Positions 14,426 through 23,013 of a stretch of DNA of 32,378 nt are shown one piece after another. The DNA is from JAAFJT01 sp043744275. Lineage in GTDB: Bacteria; Bacteroidota; Bacteroidia; Chitinophagales; Saprospiraceae. Where the stretch lies: assembly GCA_043744275.1 (NCBI GenBank), contig JAYTUY010000032.1:1-32378 (forward strand), written 5' to 3'. A model generated the notes under the pieces. It had not been told where the DNA came from and did not search any database. It saw only the letters and a program-made list of their open reading frames with translations. The stretch's first letter is position 1. The number at the start of each line of letters is the position of its first letter. The position numbers were made by a program, and so were the translations under genes.

Positions 14426-16459
14426 ATGGATTTTAAACTCAACTCACATTATACGCCTACGGGCGACCAACCCACAGCTATCAAGCAGCTAACCGAAGGC
14501 ATACTGAAGGGTGAACGGGCACAAGTATTATTAGGTGTAACAGGCTCAGGAAAGACATTTTCGATGGCTAATATCATCGCTCAAATCAATCGCCCTACCT
14601 TGATTTTGACTCATAACAAAACCCTGACAGCTCAATTGTACGGTGAATTCAAGCAATTTTTCCCAGAAAATGCAGTGGAATACTTTGTTTCCTACTACGA
14701 TTATTATCAGCCCGAAGCTTATATTTCAGTCACGGATACTTACATTGAAAAAGACCTTCAAATCAATGAAGAGGTGGACAAATTGCGCTTGCGAGCGACG
14801 AGTTCTATCCTATCGGGTCGGCGTGATATTATAGTGGTGGCGTCCGTTTCCTGCATTTATGGTATGGGCAATCCCGAGGATTATAAAACGGGCATTATCC
14901 GACTTCATAAAGGCATGACCCTTTCGCGCAATTCATTTTTATATGCTTTGGTCGAAATTTTATACTCTCGTACTGAGGGGGAGCTGAGCCGCTCATCTTT
15001 TAGAGTGCGCGGCGATACCGTGGATATTAATTTGCCTTATGTGGATTATGGTTATCGCATCACATTCTTCGGCGATGTGATTGAAAGCATAGATATGATA
15101 GAAGTGGAATCAGGCAGGCGTGGTGAAAAATTAGATGTAGCAGCTATTTTCCCAGCCAATCTTTATGTAGCACCCCGTGAGCGGATTCATCAAATTATTA
15201 GGGATATTCAAGACGAATTATATGCTCATGTGAAATATTTTGAGAGCGAGGGCAAATCCAGCGAAGCGCGTCGAATAGATGAAAGAACCAATTTCGACCT
15301 TGAAATGATCAAGGAATTGGGCTATTGTCAAGGCGTTGAGAATTATTCGAGGTTTTTTGATGGGCGCAATCAAGGCGATCGACCGTTTTGTTTATTGGAT
15401 TATTTTCCACCTGATTATTTGATGTTTATTGATGAAAGCCATGCGACTATTCCTCAAATCAGAGGCATGTGGGGGGGTGACAGAGCGCGAAAACAGAACC
15501 TTGTGAGCTACGGTTTTAGATTGCCGAGTGCGATGGATAACCGTCCACTCAATTTTTCAGAGTTTGAAACATTGGTCAATCAAGTCGTATTCGTGAGCGC
15601 AACGCCAGCGGATTATGAGATGGAAATGACTGAGGGGGTGGTTGTGGAGCAGTTAATTCGCCCCACTGGTTTGCTTGACCCGCCGATTGAAGTACGCCCG
15701 TCTATTAATCAAGTCGATGATTTATTAGAAGAAATTCAACAGCGCATTGATAAAAATGAGCGTGTTTTAGTGACTACGTTGACCAAGCGCATGTCCGAAG
15801 AATTAGCCAAATATTTTGCAAAATTGAACATTAAAGTCCGCTATATCCATTCTGAAGTGGACACTATGGAACGCATGGAAATACTGAGGGATTTGCGATT
15901 GGGCGATTTTGATGTCTTGGTAGGGGTCAATTTACTGAGGGAGGGCTTGGATTTGCCCGAAGTATCATTGGTGGCAATATTGGATGCAGACAAAGAGGGC
16001 TTCTTGCGCAACGCTCGTTCGCTCACCCAAACGGCAGGTCGTGCAGCGCGTAATTCAAATGGTTTGGTTATTTTTTATGCCGATAAAATTACTGATTCGA
16101 TGCGGCGAACGATGGATGAAACCACGCGGCGGCGGTCTATCCAGATGGCTTATAATGCAGAAAATAGTATCACGCCGCAGACGATTACGCGCACCCGTGA
16201 GGAGATTATTGCAGCAGGGTCTATTTTGGATATTCGAGGTAAGAAAGCCTATATCGAACCAACTGAATTAAGTTTGGCAGCTGACCCTGTGACAGATTAT
16301 TTGAGCCGCGAACAATTTGAAAAAATGATTGGTCAAGCTGAAAAGAAAATGAAAGAGGCAGCTAAAGATTTAGATTTCATTATGGCAGCACAATATCGAG
16401 ATGAATTATTTGCTTTGAAAAAGAAATTTAAAGATAGATATGGCATTTTAAAAGATTAA
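14426..16459 (+). CDS. uvrB: Excinuclease ABC subunit B
   Basis: The damage-verification helicase of nucleotide excision repair; it receives DNA from UvrA and recruits UvrC. 677 residues, full length. Visible are Walker A GVTGSGKT at 37-44, the beta-hairpin region with YFVSYYDYYQPEAYI near 90-105, DEXD-type LMFIDESH near 335, helicase motifs V/VI (GVNLLREGLDLPEVSLV and QTAGRAARN), and the C-terminal UVR domain (about 630-665) that contacts UvrC. Its own promoter overlaps a palindrome that may be a damage-responsive operator. Two exact cores (14972-14980, 15629-15637; both TEG) and two shorter matches at 15881-15890 and 15932-15941 (ACTGAGGGA, encoding LRD and LRE) lie inside; the latter fall in conserved helicase residues. 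Confidence 0.97.
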   Translation: MDFKLNSHYTPTGDQPTAIKQLTEGILKGERAQVLLGVTGSGKTFSMANIIAQINRPTLILTHNKTLTAQLYGEFKQFFPENAVEYFVSYYDYYQPEAYISVTDTYIEKDLQINEEVDKLRLRATSSILSGRRDIIVVASVSCIYGMGNPEDYKTGIIRLHKGMTLSRNSFLYALVEILYSRTEGELSRSSFRVRGDTVDINLPYVDYGYRITFFGDVIESIDMIEVESGRRGEKLDVAAIFPANLYVAPRERIHQIIRDIQDELYAHVKYFESEGKSSEARRIDERTNFDLEMIKELGYCQGVENYSRFFDGRNQGDRPFCLLDYFPPDYLMFIDESHATIPQIRGMWGGDRARKQNLVSYGFRLPSAMDNRPLNFSEFETLVNQVVFVSATPADYEMEMTEGVVVEQLIRPTGLLDPPIEVRPSINQVDDLLEEIQQRIDKNERVLVTTLTKRMSEELAKYFAKLNIKVRYIHSEVDTMERMEILRDLRLGDFDVLVGVNLLREGLDLPEVSLVAILDADKEGFLRNARSLTQTAGRAARNSNGLVIFYADKITDSMRRTMDETTRRRSIQMAYNAENSITPQTITRTREEIIAAGSILDIRGKKAYIEPTELSLAADPVTDYLSREQFEKMIGQAEKKMKEAAKDLDFIMAAQYRDELFALKKKFKDRYGILKD

Positions 16460-16516
16460 TAAATATAAAATAATTCGCTGTAGGATAAGAAAGAAGCATG
16501 ATTATACGTTTTTCAG

Positions 16517-16524
16517 TAGCTTTG
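16517..16524 (+). promoter_or_regulatory. Probable -7 box for the DUF6089-ompH unit
   Basis: TAGCTTTG matches TAnnTTTG and lies 75 nt before the GTG start at 16599. No clear -33 box is seen. Confidence 0.4.
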
Positions 16525-16598
16525 CACGGTTTTTGGTAACTCAAAGCGATATTTTGAGGGAAATTATAATCAAGAACATTGAACTAAAACTCATAACA

Positions 16599-17420
16599 GT
16601 GAAAAAAATTCTTTTTTTTATTCTAACAGCTACTTTTTTAACCCATAATCTTTCTGCTCAACGTGGTTGGGAAGCCGGTGGTGGCATAGGCGTTTCACAT
16701 TATTTTGGCGATTTAAATACCTCTTTCGATGTTATGCATCCTGGTTTAGCGGCTACGGCTATCGCTCGATTTAATTTTAATGACAGGATATGCTTTAAAA
16801 TGTCGGCTAATTATGGTACTATAAGTGCCGATGATAAAAATTCAAGTAACAAATATGAGCTTCAACGCAATCTTCGATTCAAATCTATGATTATAGATGG
16901 TGCAGCCCAAATGGAATTTAACTTTCTACCTTATAATTATTTCGACCGTACTCAGCATTTTTCTCCGTATCTTTTTTTAGGGATTAATGTTTTTAATTTT
17001 AATCCGAAAGCAAAATACAACGATAAATGGTATAATTTACGTCCGCTTGGTACTGAGGGGCAATTTAGAGGTGAAGAATATTATACCACTCAAATGGGTT
17101 TGGCTTATGGTGGCGGTTTGAAAATTGCTTTCAATGAAGAGTGGAGCATGAATATAGAAATTAGTGCCCGAAAGTTATTCACTGATTATTTGGATGATGT
17201 GAGCAAAGTTTATCCCAACATGAATGACCTTCGCAAAGCCAATGGACCCGTAGCTGTCGCCCTTTCCGACCCATCTTTGCCAGATGCTGAAGGGCGAAAA
17301 TTAGGGCAAGTAGGGCGTCAAAGAGGGACTAAAAAAGACAATGATATGTACACTTTTTTAACAGTGAGTATCTTGTATTATTTTGGCGATTTGAAATGTC
17401 CTAAAATTACGAATAGATAA
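16599..17420 (+). CDS. DUF6089-type outer-membrane beta-barrel protein
   Basis: 273 residues from a GTG start. I chose GTG at 16599 because it gives a clean signal peptide (VKKILFFILTATFLTHNLSAQ, 21 residues written here only to its end as LSAQ matters) and lies after a predicted promoter; an earlier TTG at 16533 in the same frame would add 22 residues ahead of it. The mature protein shows alternating beta strands and the segments GVSHYFGDLN, CFKMSANYGTISADD, YLFLGINVFNFNP and YFGDLKCP, matching the DUF6089 family. In Bacteroidota this gene usually belongs to the uppS-bamA-ompH cluster; here it is on the opposite strand, beyond uvrB. One motif copy (core 17052-17060) encodes TEG. The role is unknown, probably in the outer membrane. 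Confidence 0.82.
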   Translation: MKKILFFILTATFLTHNLSAQRGWEAGGGIGVSHYFGDLNTSFDVMHPGLAATAIARFNFNDRICFKMSANYGTISADDKNSSNKYELQRNLRFKSMIIDGAAQMEFNFLPYNYFDRTQHFSPYLFLGINVFNFNPKAKYNDKWYNLRPLGTEGQFRGEEYYTTQMGLAYGGGLKIAFNEEWSMNIEISARKLFTDYLDDVSKVYPNMNDLRKANGPVAVALSDPSLPDAEGRKLGQVGRQRGTKKDNDMYTFLTVSILYYFGDLKCPKITNR

Positions 17421-17464
17421 TTTCTTTATTTTCAATACTTTACATATTAAAAACAAATACATTG

Positions 17465-18067
17465 ATGAAAAAAATACCTTTATTATTTCTAACAGCTATC
17501 AGTTTATCTTTAACAAATTGTAAAAATCCTAACTCAGACACCCCCTCAGTATCAGCGGCAAAAGATGCTCCTTCGGCAGTCCAAACCGCCGCTATGGCAG
17601 GTGCAAAAATTGCTTATGTCAATATTGATTCTCTTCAAGATAAATATGTTTATTTCAAACAACAAAAAGCAAGTTTTGAACAAAAAGAAAGAAATTTAGC
17701 TTCATCTTTAGAGTCGAAAGGAATGCAACTGCAAAAAGATATGGTGGCATTTCAACAAAAAGCGCAGACAGGAACAGTACCTCCAGCACAGCTTCAACAA
17801 GAAGAAAAAGCACTTATGCAAAGGCAACAAAATTTAGGAGCTGATAGAGACCGCCGTGCAAAAGATTTGATGGATGAAACAGCCAAATTCAATGAAGAAT
17901 TGCAGAAAAAATTAAGCTCTATTTTAGCTGATTTGCAAAAAGAAAAAGGATTTGATTTCGTAGTGAGTTATTCAAAAAATGGTGGCAGCCCATTTCTTTA
18001 TGTCAATGAAAAATTAGATGTGACGAATGAAGTAGTGGCGGTTTTGAATGCTGAAAAAAAGCAATAA
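17465..18067 (+). CDS. OmpH/Skp family periplasmic chaperone-like lipoprotein
   Basis: 200 residues from ATG 17465 (a TTG lies directly before it). The signal sequence MKKIPLLFLTAISLSL ends at TNC, a plausible lipobox with C19 or so as the lipid-modified residue, so the protein is probably membrane-anchored rather than soluble like E. coli Skp. After a Ser/Ala-rich linker comes AKIAYVNIDSLQDKY, a long coiled coil of Lys/Gln/Glu residues (about 60-150), and the closing strand KGFDFVVSYSKNGGSPFLYV, as in Skp. Skp holds unfolded outer-membrane proteins for BamA. It follows the DUF6089 gene by 44 bp, probably in one operon. The iterated motif (core 17542-17550) encodes TPSVS in the flexible linker just after the lipobox. 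Confidence 0.87.
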   Translation: MKKIPLLFLTAISLSLTNCKNPNSDTPSVSAAKDAPSAVQTAAMAGAKIAYVNIDSLQDKYVYFKQQKASFEQKERNLASSLESKGMQLQKDMVAFQQKAQTGTVPPAQLQQEEKALMQRQQNLGADRDRRAKDLMDETAKFNEELQKKLSSILADLQKEKGFDFVVSYSKNGGSPFLYVNEKLDVTNEVVAVLNAEKKQ

Positions 18068-18082
18068 TTATATAGTCTACTC

Positions 18083-18116
18083 AACTTGCAGCAAGTTTTT
18101 GAACTTGCTGCAAGTT
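18083..18116. repeat. Perfect inverted repeat after ompH
   Basis: AACTTGCAGCAAGTT (18083-18097) and AACTTGCTGCAAGTT (18102-18116): a perfect 15-bp stem with a 4-nt loop. No U-tract follows directly. Confidence 0.7.
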
Positions 18117-18147
18117 ATAACTCATTGAAAATCAATGAATTATAAAC

Positions 18148-18188
18148 AAAAAAATCCGCAATCGCTTTGACAGGTTGCGGATTTTTTT
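18148..18188. terminator. Bidirectional terminator between ompH-like gene and site-2 protease gene
   Basis: AAAAAAATCCGCAA (18148-18161) pairs with TTGCGGATTTTTTT (18175-18188) around a 13-nt loop, serving the two convergent genes. Confidence 0.85.
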
Positions 18189-18213
18189 GTTTCAAACTAT
18201 TCTCAAACTATTC

Positions 18214-19386
18214 TCAAACTATATTTTTTGTTTCATGCGATTGAATAAAATTTTCTAATATCCGCATATCCACTACCCCAATCAGCGTGTCGTCTTTCAT
18301 CACAGGCATAATATATTGCCCACTTTGCAGCATCCGATAATACACTTCTTTGATGCTCTCATAAGGTGTCACAATCCTGAATTCATGCGTCATGTATGTA
18401 AAAACAATCGCATCATAATGCTTGTTTTTAGCGGCATCTATAATATCTTCTTCTTGAAGAATACCCCTCAATATATCCTTATCATCGAAGACTAAAAAGT
18501 TGGTTTCAGTTCCTTTTTTCATCTCGCTGATAGCTGTTTGAATCAAATCACCTGTTTTCAATCGAGTAAAATAAGGGCGTAAAATATTGGCGATGGTATG
18601 CCTTTTCAAAATTTCATCCATCCGCACTTGGCGATATTCATTCCGAGCCGTATAAACTATGAATACGCTGATGAAAGCCAAAACAGGTTGAAAACCCCAG
18701 TTTTTCTTTAAAAGTAGCTCTCCAACAAGCGTTGTTTCGGGTATAATGCTCTTAAACAAGGGTAATAATGCAAAAATCAAAAAGCCCACTGCAATAACTT
18801 GACCCAGGATAGACGCCATTTTCGTAGCCCAAGTCCGTCCAAATCGCATAGACAACAAAGCTCTAAATACCCGCCCACCATCCATCGGAAATGCAGGAAC
18901 CATATTGAATATGACCAACAAAAAATTGGCTCGCATTAAGGTAATTAAGAAGCTAATGAATGTAATTCCGTTTATTTTACCTGAAACCATTTCGCTCATA
19001 CCAAAAGGTAAATCATAGAATAGAAATATTATTAAACCCAATAATATACAAATTACTACATTCACTGCTGGTCCTGCAATAGCCACAATAAATTCTTGAA
19101 ATGGGTTTTCAGGTAACCTATCTAAACGCGCTACGCCGCCGATTGGTAATATGGTAATGTCTTGAGTGCGTACGCCAAAATAGCGAGCAGAAAGAGCATG
19201 ACCAAATTCGTGTAACACCACACACCCAAACAAAGCCAAAACGGATAGTGCCATAAAAGCGATAAATTCCCATCCACCATTTATACTTTTTCCCAAGTAA
19301 ACAATAAAAAGGAGAAGAAAAGAAAATGACCAATGGACGAAAACAGGAATGCCGAATAATCGAGCTATTTGTAATGAACCGCGCAT
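18214..19386 (-). CDS. Site-2 protease-like M50 metalloprotease with CBS domains
   Basis: An intramembrane zinc protease of 390 residues. About six hydrophobic segments occupy residues 10-245. The zinc ligands are in HEFGH at 59-63 and NMVPAFPMDGG at 161-171 (D169). A pair of CBS domains (about 255-385, with DILRGILQEEDI and DDTLIGVVDMRIL) follows, as in the CBS-containing S2P subfamily; these often bind adenine nucleotides and regulate activity. Substrates, typically anti-sigma factors or signal-peptide remnants, cannot be inferred from context. The start MRGSLQIARLFGIPV is typical of the family. A degenerate motif (18462-18474, ATTGAGGGG-type) encodes ILRG in the first CBS domain. metG lies upstream on the same strand. 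Confidence 0.9.
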   Translation of the reverse strand: MRGSLQIARLFGIPVFVHWSFSFLLLFIVYLGKSINGGWEFIAFMALSVLALFGCVVLHEFGHALSARYFGVRTQDITILPIGGVARLDRLPENPFQEFIVAIAGPAVNVVICILLGLIIFLFYDLPFGMSEMVSGKINGITFISFLITLMRANFLLVIFNMVPAFPMDGGRVFRALLSMRFGRTWATKMASILGQVIAVGFLIFALLPLFKSIIPETTLVGELLLKKNWGFQPVLAFISVFIVYTARNEYRQVRMDEILKRHTIANILRPYFTRLKTGDLIQTAISEMKKGTETNFLVFDDKDILRGILQEEDIIDAAKNKHYDAIVFTYMTHEFRIVTPYESIKEVYYRMLQSGQYIMPVMKDDTLIGVVDMRILENFIQSHETKNIV

Positions 19387-19449
19387 TTGTTTTTTTAATG
19401 TTAAAATATTTTGCCAACTACAATAAAACGCTTTTTTAGAAAATATAGT

Positions 19450-21696
19450 TTATTTCACATTAGACCCATTCATCCAACCTACAGGCGGACTAACGAAGCC
19501 TAATTTACCTTCCGAATTTTCAGCAGTCAATATCATTCCATTGGATTCTATGCCTTTTAATTTGCGAGGAGCGAGGTTTGTCACCACCAAAACATGTTGC
19601 CCGATGATGTCCTCAGGATTGAAATGTAAAGCAATACCCGATACTATCGTGCGAGTTTCAAAACCTAAATCAATGGTCAATTTCAAAAGTTTATCTGCCT
19701 TCGCCACTTTTTCAGCCGTCAAAATAATACCAGTTCGGATGTCGATTTTATCAAAATCATCGTAAATAATTTCGTTTTTGACAGGTAAATATGGTGCGAA
19801 CGCTCCATCAAGCTGCAAGCATGACTGAGGGGTATCTGTTTCAGTTTCAATAATTTCAACAGGCTCAACAGTTTCAATATTTTCAACAATTTGTTGGTTA
19901 TTACTCATATCGGTATCTTCTAATTTTTTAATTTGAGCATCTATTGTTTCGTCAAGTATGCGTTTGAAAAGATGTTGAGGCTCATTGAGTTGATGCCCTG
20001 CTTCGATTATAGGTTGATTATTTTTTAATTTATCCAATATTTTAAGCCAATCACCATTTTGTAAATCATTGATATTCAATATTTTACACAATTTATCAGA
20101 CATGAATGGCAAAAACGGTTGACTCGCAACAGCCAACGCGCTCACAATTTGAAGACCTAAATTCAAAACTGAACCAGCTGCTGCTTCGTCCGTTTTAAAT
20201 TTTTTCCAAGGCTCATTGAATTGTAAAAGTTGATTGCCTTGCGTAGAAATATCCATGAGAGATTGCATGGCTCCTCTAAAATCATAGGCTTCGATATGAT
20301 GACCTATTTTTCCCAAACCAGCAAGCAATTTACCCATTTCTACTGAGGGGTCAACCTGCTCGGCTTGATTTTCACTCGAAGCCACTGTTTGAACAGTCAA
20401 CGGTGGTACTTTTCCTTCAAAAAATTTATGCGTCAACACGAGCACACGATTGATAAAATTCGCCAAATTGCCCACCAACTCATTATTATTGGTCTCTTGA
20501 AAACGCTTCCAAGTAAACTCAGAGTCCTGTTGTTCAGGCATATTTTTAATCATATTGTAGCGCAATTCGTCTTGTTTGCCTTCAAAATCTTCTAAATATT
20601 CATGCACCCAAACTGCCCAATTTTTAGAAGTCGAAATCTTACGACCTTCCAAATTCATAAACTGATTGGCAGGTACATTTTTAGGTAACACATAGCCGCC
20701 ATGCTCTTTCAAAATAGCAGGAAAAATCAAGCAATGAAAAACAATATTATCTTTACCAATGAAATGAATAAGATTAGAATCCTTATCCTGCCAATATTTT
20801 TTCCATAAATCGGGCTGCCCTTTATCAATCGCCCATTGTTTGGTCGCTGAAATATAGCCAATCGGTGCATCGAGCCAAACGTAGAGTTTTTTCTTACCCG
20901 TTTCATCAATTTCAGGCGGTACAGGGATGCCCCAATCAAGGTCGCGCGTCATCGCTCGTGGATGCAAGCCACCTTCGAGCCATGATTTACACTGCCCCAT
21001 CACATGGTTTTTCCAATCCGATGGGTTATGCGTTTTTTCAGTTGTGCCGTCTTCATTTTCAAGTACCCCCTCAGTAATCCAGCGTTTTAGCCATTTTTCG
21101 TACTCATTCAGCTTCAAATACCAATGCTTAGTCAATTTTTTCACGGGCTGAGACCCTGAAAGTGTTGAGCGAATAGGCTCTAACAAATCATTAGGGCTTA
21201 ATGCAGAACCACATCTTTCACATTGGTCGCCATAAGCATCAGGGTTTTTACAATTTGGGCAAGTGCCGATAATATAGCGATCAGCTAAAAATTGCTGTTT
21301 TTCTTCATCAAAATATTGCTCATTTTCAATGACTTCAAACTCATTGTTTTTATACAATTGCCTAAAAAAATCTTGAGACGTTTGAAAATGAAGCGGTTCA
21401 CTGGTTCGGTGAAAAATATCGAAAGCGATGCCCATGCCATCGAATGCTTTGCGAAACATCGCATCATATTTATCTATTATTTCTTTAGGTGTCAACTCTT
21501 CTTTCATAGCCCGCACCGTAATAGCCGCGCCATGCTCATCCGAGCCACAAACCCACACGACATCTTCACCTTTCAAGCGCAAATAACGAACAAATATATC
21601 AGCCGAAATATACGCACCAGCCAAATGCCCTATATGCAAAGGTCCATTAGCATAAGGCAAAGCCGATGTCACCAAATAACGTTTTGTTTGAGTCAT
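19450..21696 (-). CDS. metG: Methionyl-tRNA synthetase with C-terminal tRNA-binding domain
   Basis: Charges tRNA-Met with methionine. 748 residues, longer than E. coli MetG (677). Class I signatures are HIGH at 21-24 (in PLHIGHLAGAYI) and the KMSKS equivalent KISTS. A zinc knuckle is seen as CPNCKNPDAYGDQCERC near 145-162. The anticodon-binding helical domain follows (about 390-600). A charged, Glu/Thr-rich linker (about 605-645) leads to the EMAP/Arc1p-like tRNA-binding domain (DFDKIDIRTGIILTAEKV to the end), which also dimerises the enzyme. Three motif copies occur: ITEGV (core 21067-21075), DPSVE (20342-20350) and DTPQS (19824-19832); the last two are in loop and linker segments outside the catalytic core. 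Downstream is the M50 protease, 63 bp away. Confidence 0.97.
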   Translation of the reverse strand: MTQTKRYLVTSALPYANGPLHIGHLAGAYISADIFVRYLRLKGEDVVWVCGSDEHGAAITVRAMKEELTPKEIIDKYDAMFRKAFDGMGIAFDIFHRTSEPLHFQTSQDFFRQLYKNNEFEVIENEQYFDEEKQQFLADRYIIGTCPNCKNPDAYGDQCERCGSALSPNDLLEPIRSTLSGSQPVKKLTKHWYLKLNEYEKWLKRWITEGVLENEDGTTEKTHNPSDWKNHVMGQCKSWLEGGLHPRAMTRDLDWGIPVPPEIDETGKKKLYVWLDAPIGYISATKQWAIDKGQPDLWKKYWQDKDSNLIHFIGKDNIVFHCLIFPAILKEHGGYVLPKNVPANQFMNLEGRKISTSKNWAVWVHEYLEDFEGKQDELRYNMIKNMPEQQDSEFTWKRFQETNNNELVGNLANFINRVLVLTHKFFEGKVPPLTVQTVASSENQAEQVDPSVEMGKLLAGLGKIGHHIEAYDFRGAMQSLMDISTQGNQLLQFNEPWKKFKTDEAAAGSVLNLGLQIVSALAVASQPFLPFMSDKLCKILNINDLQNGDWLKILDKLKNNQPIIEAGHQLNEPQHLFKRILDETIDAQIKKLEDTDMSNNQQIVENIETVEPVEIIETETDTPQSCLQLDGAFAPYLPVKNEIIYDDFDKIDIRTGIILTAEKVAKADKLLKLTIDLGFETRTIVSGIALHFNPEDIIGQHVLVVTNLAPRKLKGIESNGMILTAENSEGKLGFVSPPVGWMNGSNVK

Positions 21697-21742
21697 AAAA
21701 TAATGATATAAATTCTTAAAATAATGTCTAAATTATACAAAA

Positions 21743-21755
21743 TACTGAGGGGGTA
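21743..21755 (+). repeat. Iterated motif, full-length intergenic copy
   Basis: Exact TACTGAGGGGGTA about 47 bp upstream of the metG start, in its presumed promoter or leader region. Confidence 0.9.
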
Positions 21756-21892
21756 AAAAACCGCCGTGAAAATACGATATTTATAAAAAACAAAATCGAA
21801 ATAATATAAATACGAAGCAGCCTTTGAACAATTGAGGTCATAAGCCTCAATATCCAAGATGTTTTTTTAAGAACAAACTTTTTTAATTGAAA

Positions 21893-22546
21893 TTATTTCT
21901 CTTCTGGTTGGTAGCTGTTGTCGTAAGGATTTTTGGGCTGAGGAGGTGACGTATTTTGAATTGTATTATCTTTAATATCGTAAATATCTGATTTCGTCTC
22001 TGTTTTTCTCACCGTACCACCCTTCTGTACATCGTCCATCACCTTATTAGTTTTTTGAAAAAACTTTTGAAATGAAGGCTTCATATTGCCCAAGAAAGAA
22101 AAAGTTTTATCGGGCAATAGTTCCAAGTATGGATATGTGACCGATTGGAATTTCGTTTGAGGATTAATCATTTGCGCCCCATTGGCAAACCACAAAGTGA
22201 TACTAAAAATGACAACAAATATGAATGCCAAAACGCCGCCACCCACCACTTGATTGGGCAAATTGACGTGGGCTACTTCCATTCCCTGAGTCACCAAATT
22301 GCCAGCAAATCTCAATATCCACAGCACAACGAAAAAGGTTACGATAAAACCAAGAACAAACATCAAAGGATTATCAACCTCAAATCCTTTCTCCAACATT
22401 TCAGTCATGTAGGGAGAAAATTTAAAAGCTGCCATCATAGCAATAAAAATAGAAAGCGTCCGAAACACGGTATTAACAATCCCCTCTTTAAAGCCGAGGA
22501 AAAAACCATAGGCTGTTGCTGCCAAACAAAGAATATCGATGTACAT
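21893..22546 (-). CDS. CvpA family membrane protein
   Basis: 217 residues. Four hydrophobic helices fill residues 1-130 (starting MYIDILCLAATAYGFFLGFKEG), matching the CvpA family (named for colicin V production in E. coli; its true role is unclear and linked to envelope stress). The C-terminal third is hydrophilic and charged and ends in a Pro/Asn-rich tail. The segment SPPQPKNP is encoded by GCTGAGGAGGTGAC-type sequence near 21938, possibly a decayed motif; no exact motif is present. A TTGCAAAT / ATTTGCAA palindrome lies 37 bp upstream of the start. Confidence 0.8.
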   Translation of the reverse strand: MYIDILCLAATAYGFFLGFKEGIVNTVFRTLSIFIAMMAAFKFSPYMTEMLEKGFEVDNPLMFVLGFIVTFFVVLWILRFAGNLVTQGMEVAHVNLPNQVVGGGVLAFIFVVIFSITLWFANGAQMINPQTKFQSVTYPYLELLPDKTFSFLGNMKPSFQKFFQKTNKVMDDVQKGGTVRKTETKSDIYDIKDNTIQNTSPPQPKNPYDNSYQPEEK

Positions 22547-22582
22547 AGCGTTGTATTATAATGTGTAAGATTCTTCAAAACT

Positions 22583-22602
22583 TTGCAAATTAATATTTGC
22601 AA
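22583..22602. promoter_or_regulatory. Palindrome upstream of the cvpA-like gene, possible operator
   Basis: TTGCAAAT (22583-22590) and ATTTGCAA (22595-22602), separated by TAAT, form a perfect dyad of 8-bp half-sites 37 bp before the start codon. Confidence 0.35.
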
Positions 22603-22820
22603 GCCATATTTAAACAAAATGAGCCTTATTCAAGTTCCCTTTCTTTATGAAAATAAAAATTCATTAAAAATTGGGGTAATATTTTTGAATGATTGTAAAA
22701 TTAAGGCTCTATATCAGTCAAAGAAATGTTTCATTTTTTAAGAAAATATTTACGAAACTTTAAAATTTATTTACAAAAAGAGGATAAAGTTGTAACATTT
22801 AAAAAAAAATTGCGTTTTCA

Positions 22821-22851
22821 TTGTAATATTAGAACAAAAAACTTACTTTTG
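22821..22851 (+). promoter_or_regulatory. Promoter with no coding gene downstream
   Basis: TTG (22821-22823), 20 nt, TACTTTTG (22844-22851), in the plus orientation. Predicted start near 22858. The next gene on this strand is 1.6 kb away, and a terminator follows within about 140 nt. Confidence 0.55.
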
Positions 22852-22857
22852 CATTAC

Positions 22858-22995
22858 AAATTCACAATCGGAATTTTTCACTAATCTGATATATTGAATT
22901 TCTTTAACGTTACAATCATTTTTGATTAAAGATAGTTTTTGTGTTTATTTGTTTGGGTTAGAAGCCCTTGCACTCGTTGCGAGGGTTTTCTTTTT
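22858..22995 (+). ncRNA. Candidate small RNA between purD and the cvpA-like gene
   Basis: The interval starts at a predicted promoter (22821-22851) and ends at a rho-independent terminator (22965-22995). It has no ATG on the plus strand, so a protein product is unlikely. Near its 3' end GGGTT (22955-22959) can pair with AGCCC (22963-22967), which competes with the terminator stem for the same CCC; this is the layout of a terminator/anti-terminator pair. Nothing sense-oriented lies downstream that it could control, so a stand-alone RNA of about 135 nt is the simpler reading. I recognise no known family. Confidence 0.45.
22965..22995 (+). terminator. Terminator of the candidate small RNA
   Basis: CCCTTGCA (22965-22972) pairs with TGCGAGGG (22978-22985), including one T-G pair, with loop CTCGT, followed by TTTTCTTTTT. 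The reverse strand has no U-tract, so it does not serve purD. Confidence 0.7.
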
Positions 22996-23013
22996 GTAGC
23001 AGCTTCCATAACA

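Noticed and set aside
16533..16598. TTG start giving a longer DUF6089 protein
   Set aside because: It would place 22 residues in front of a well-formed signal peptide and begins only about 9 nt after the -7 box.
21292..21711. A 139-aa plus-strand frame inside metG
   Set aside because: Antisense to the catalytic domain of metG, with no recognisable domain.
22145..22561. A 138-aa plus-strand frame over the cvpA-like gene
   Set aside because: Antisense shadow, rich in His/Gln/Asn as expected from the complement of membrane-protein codons.
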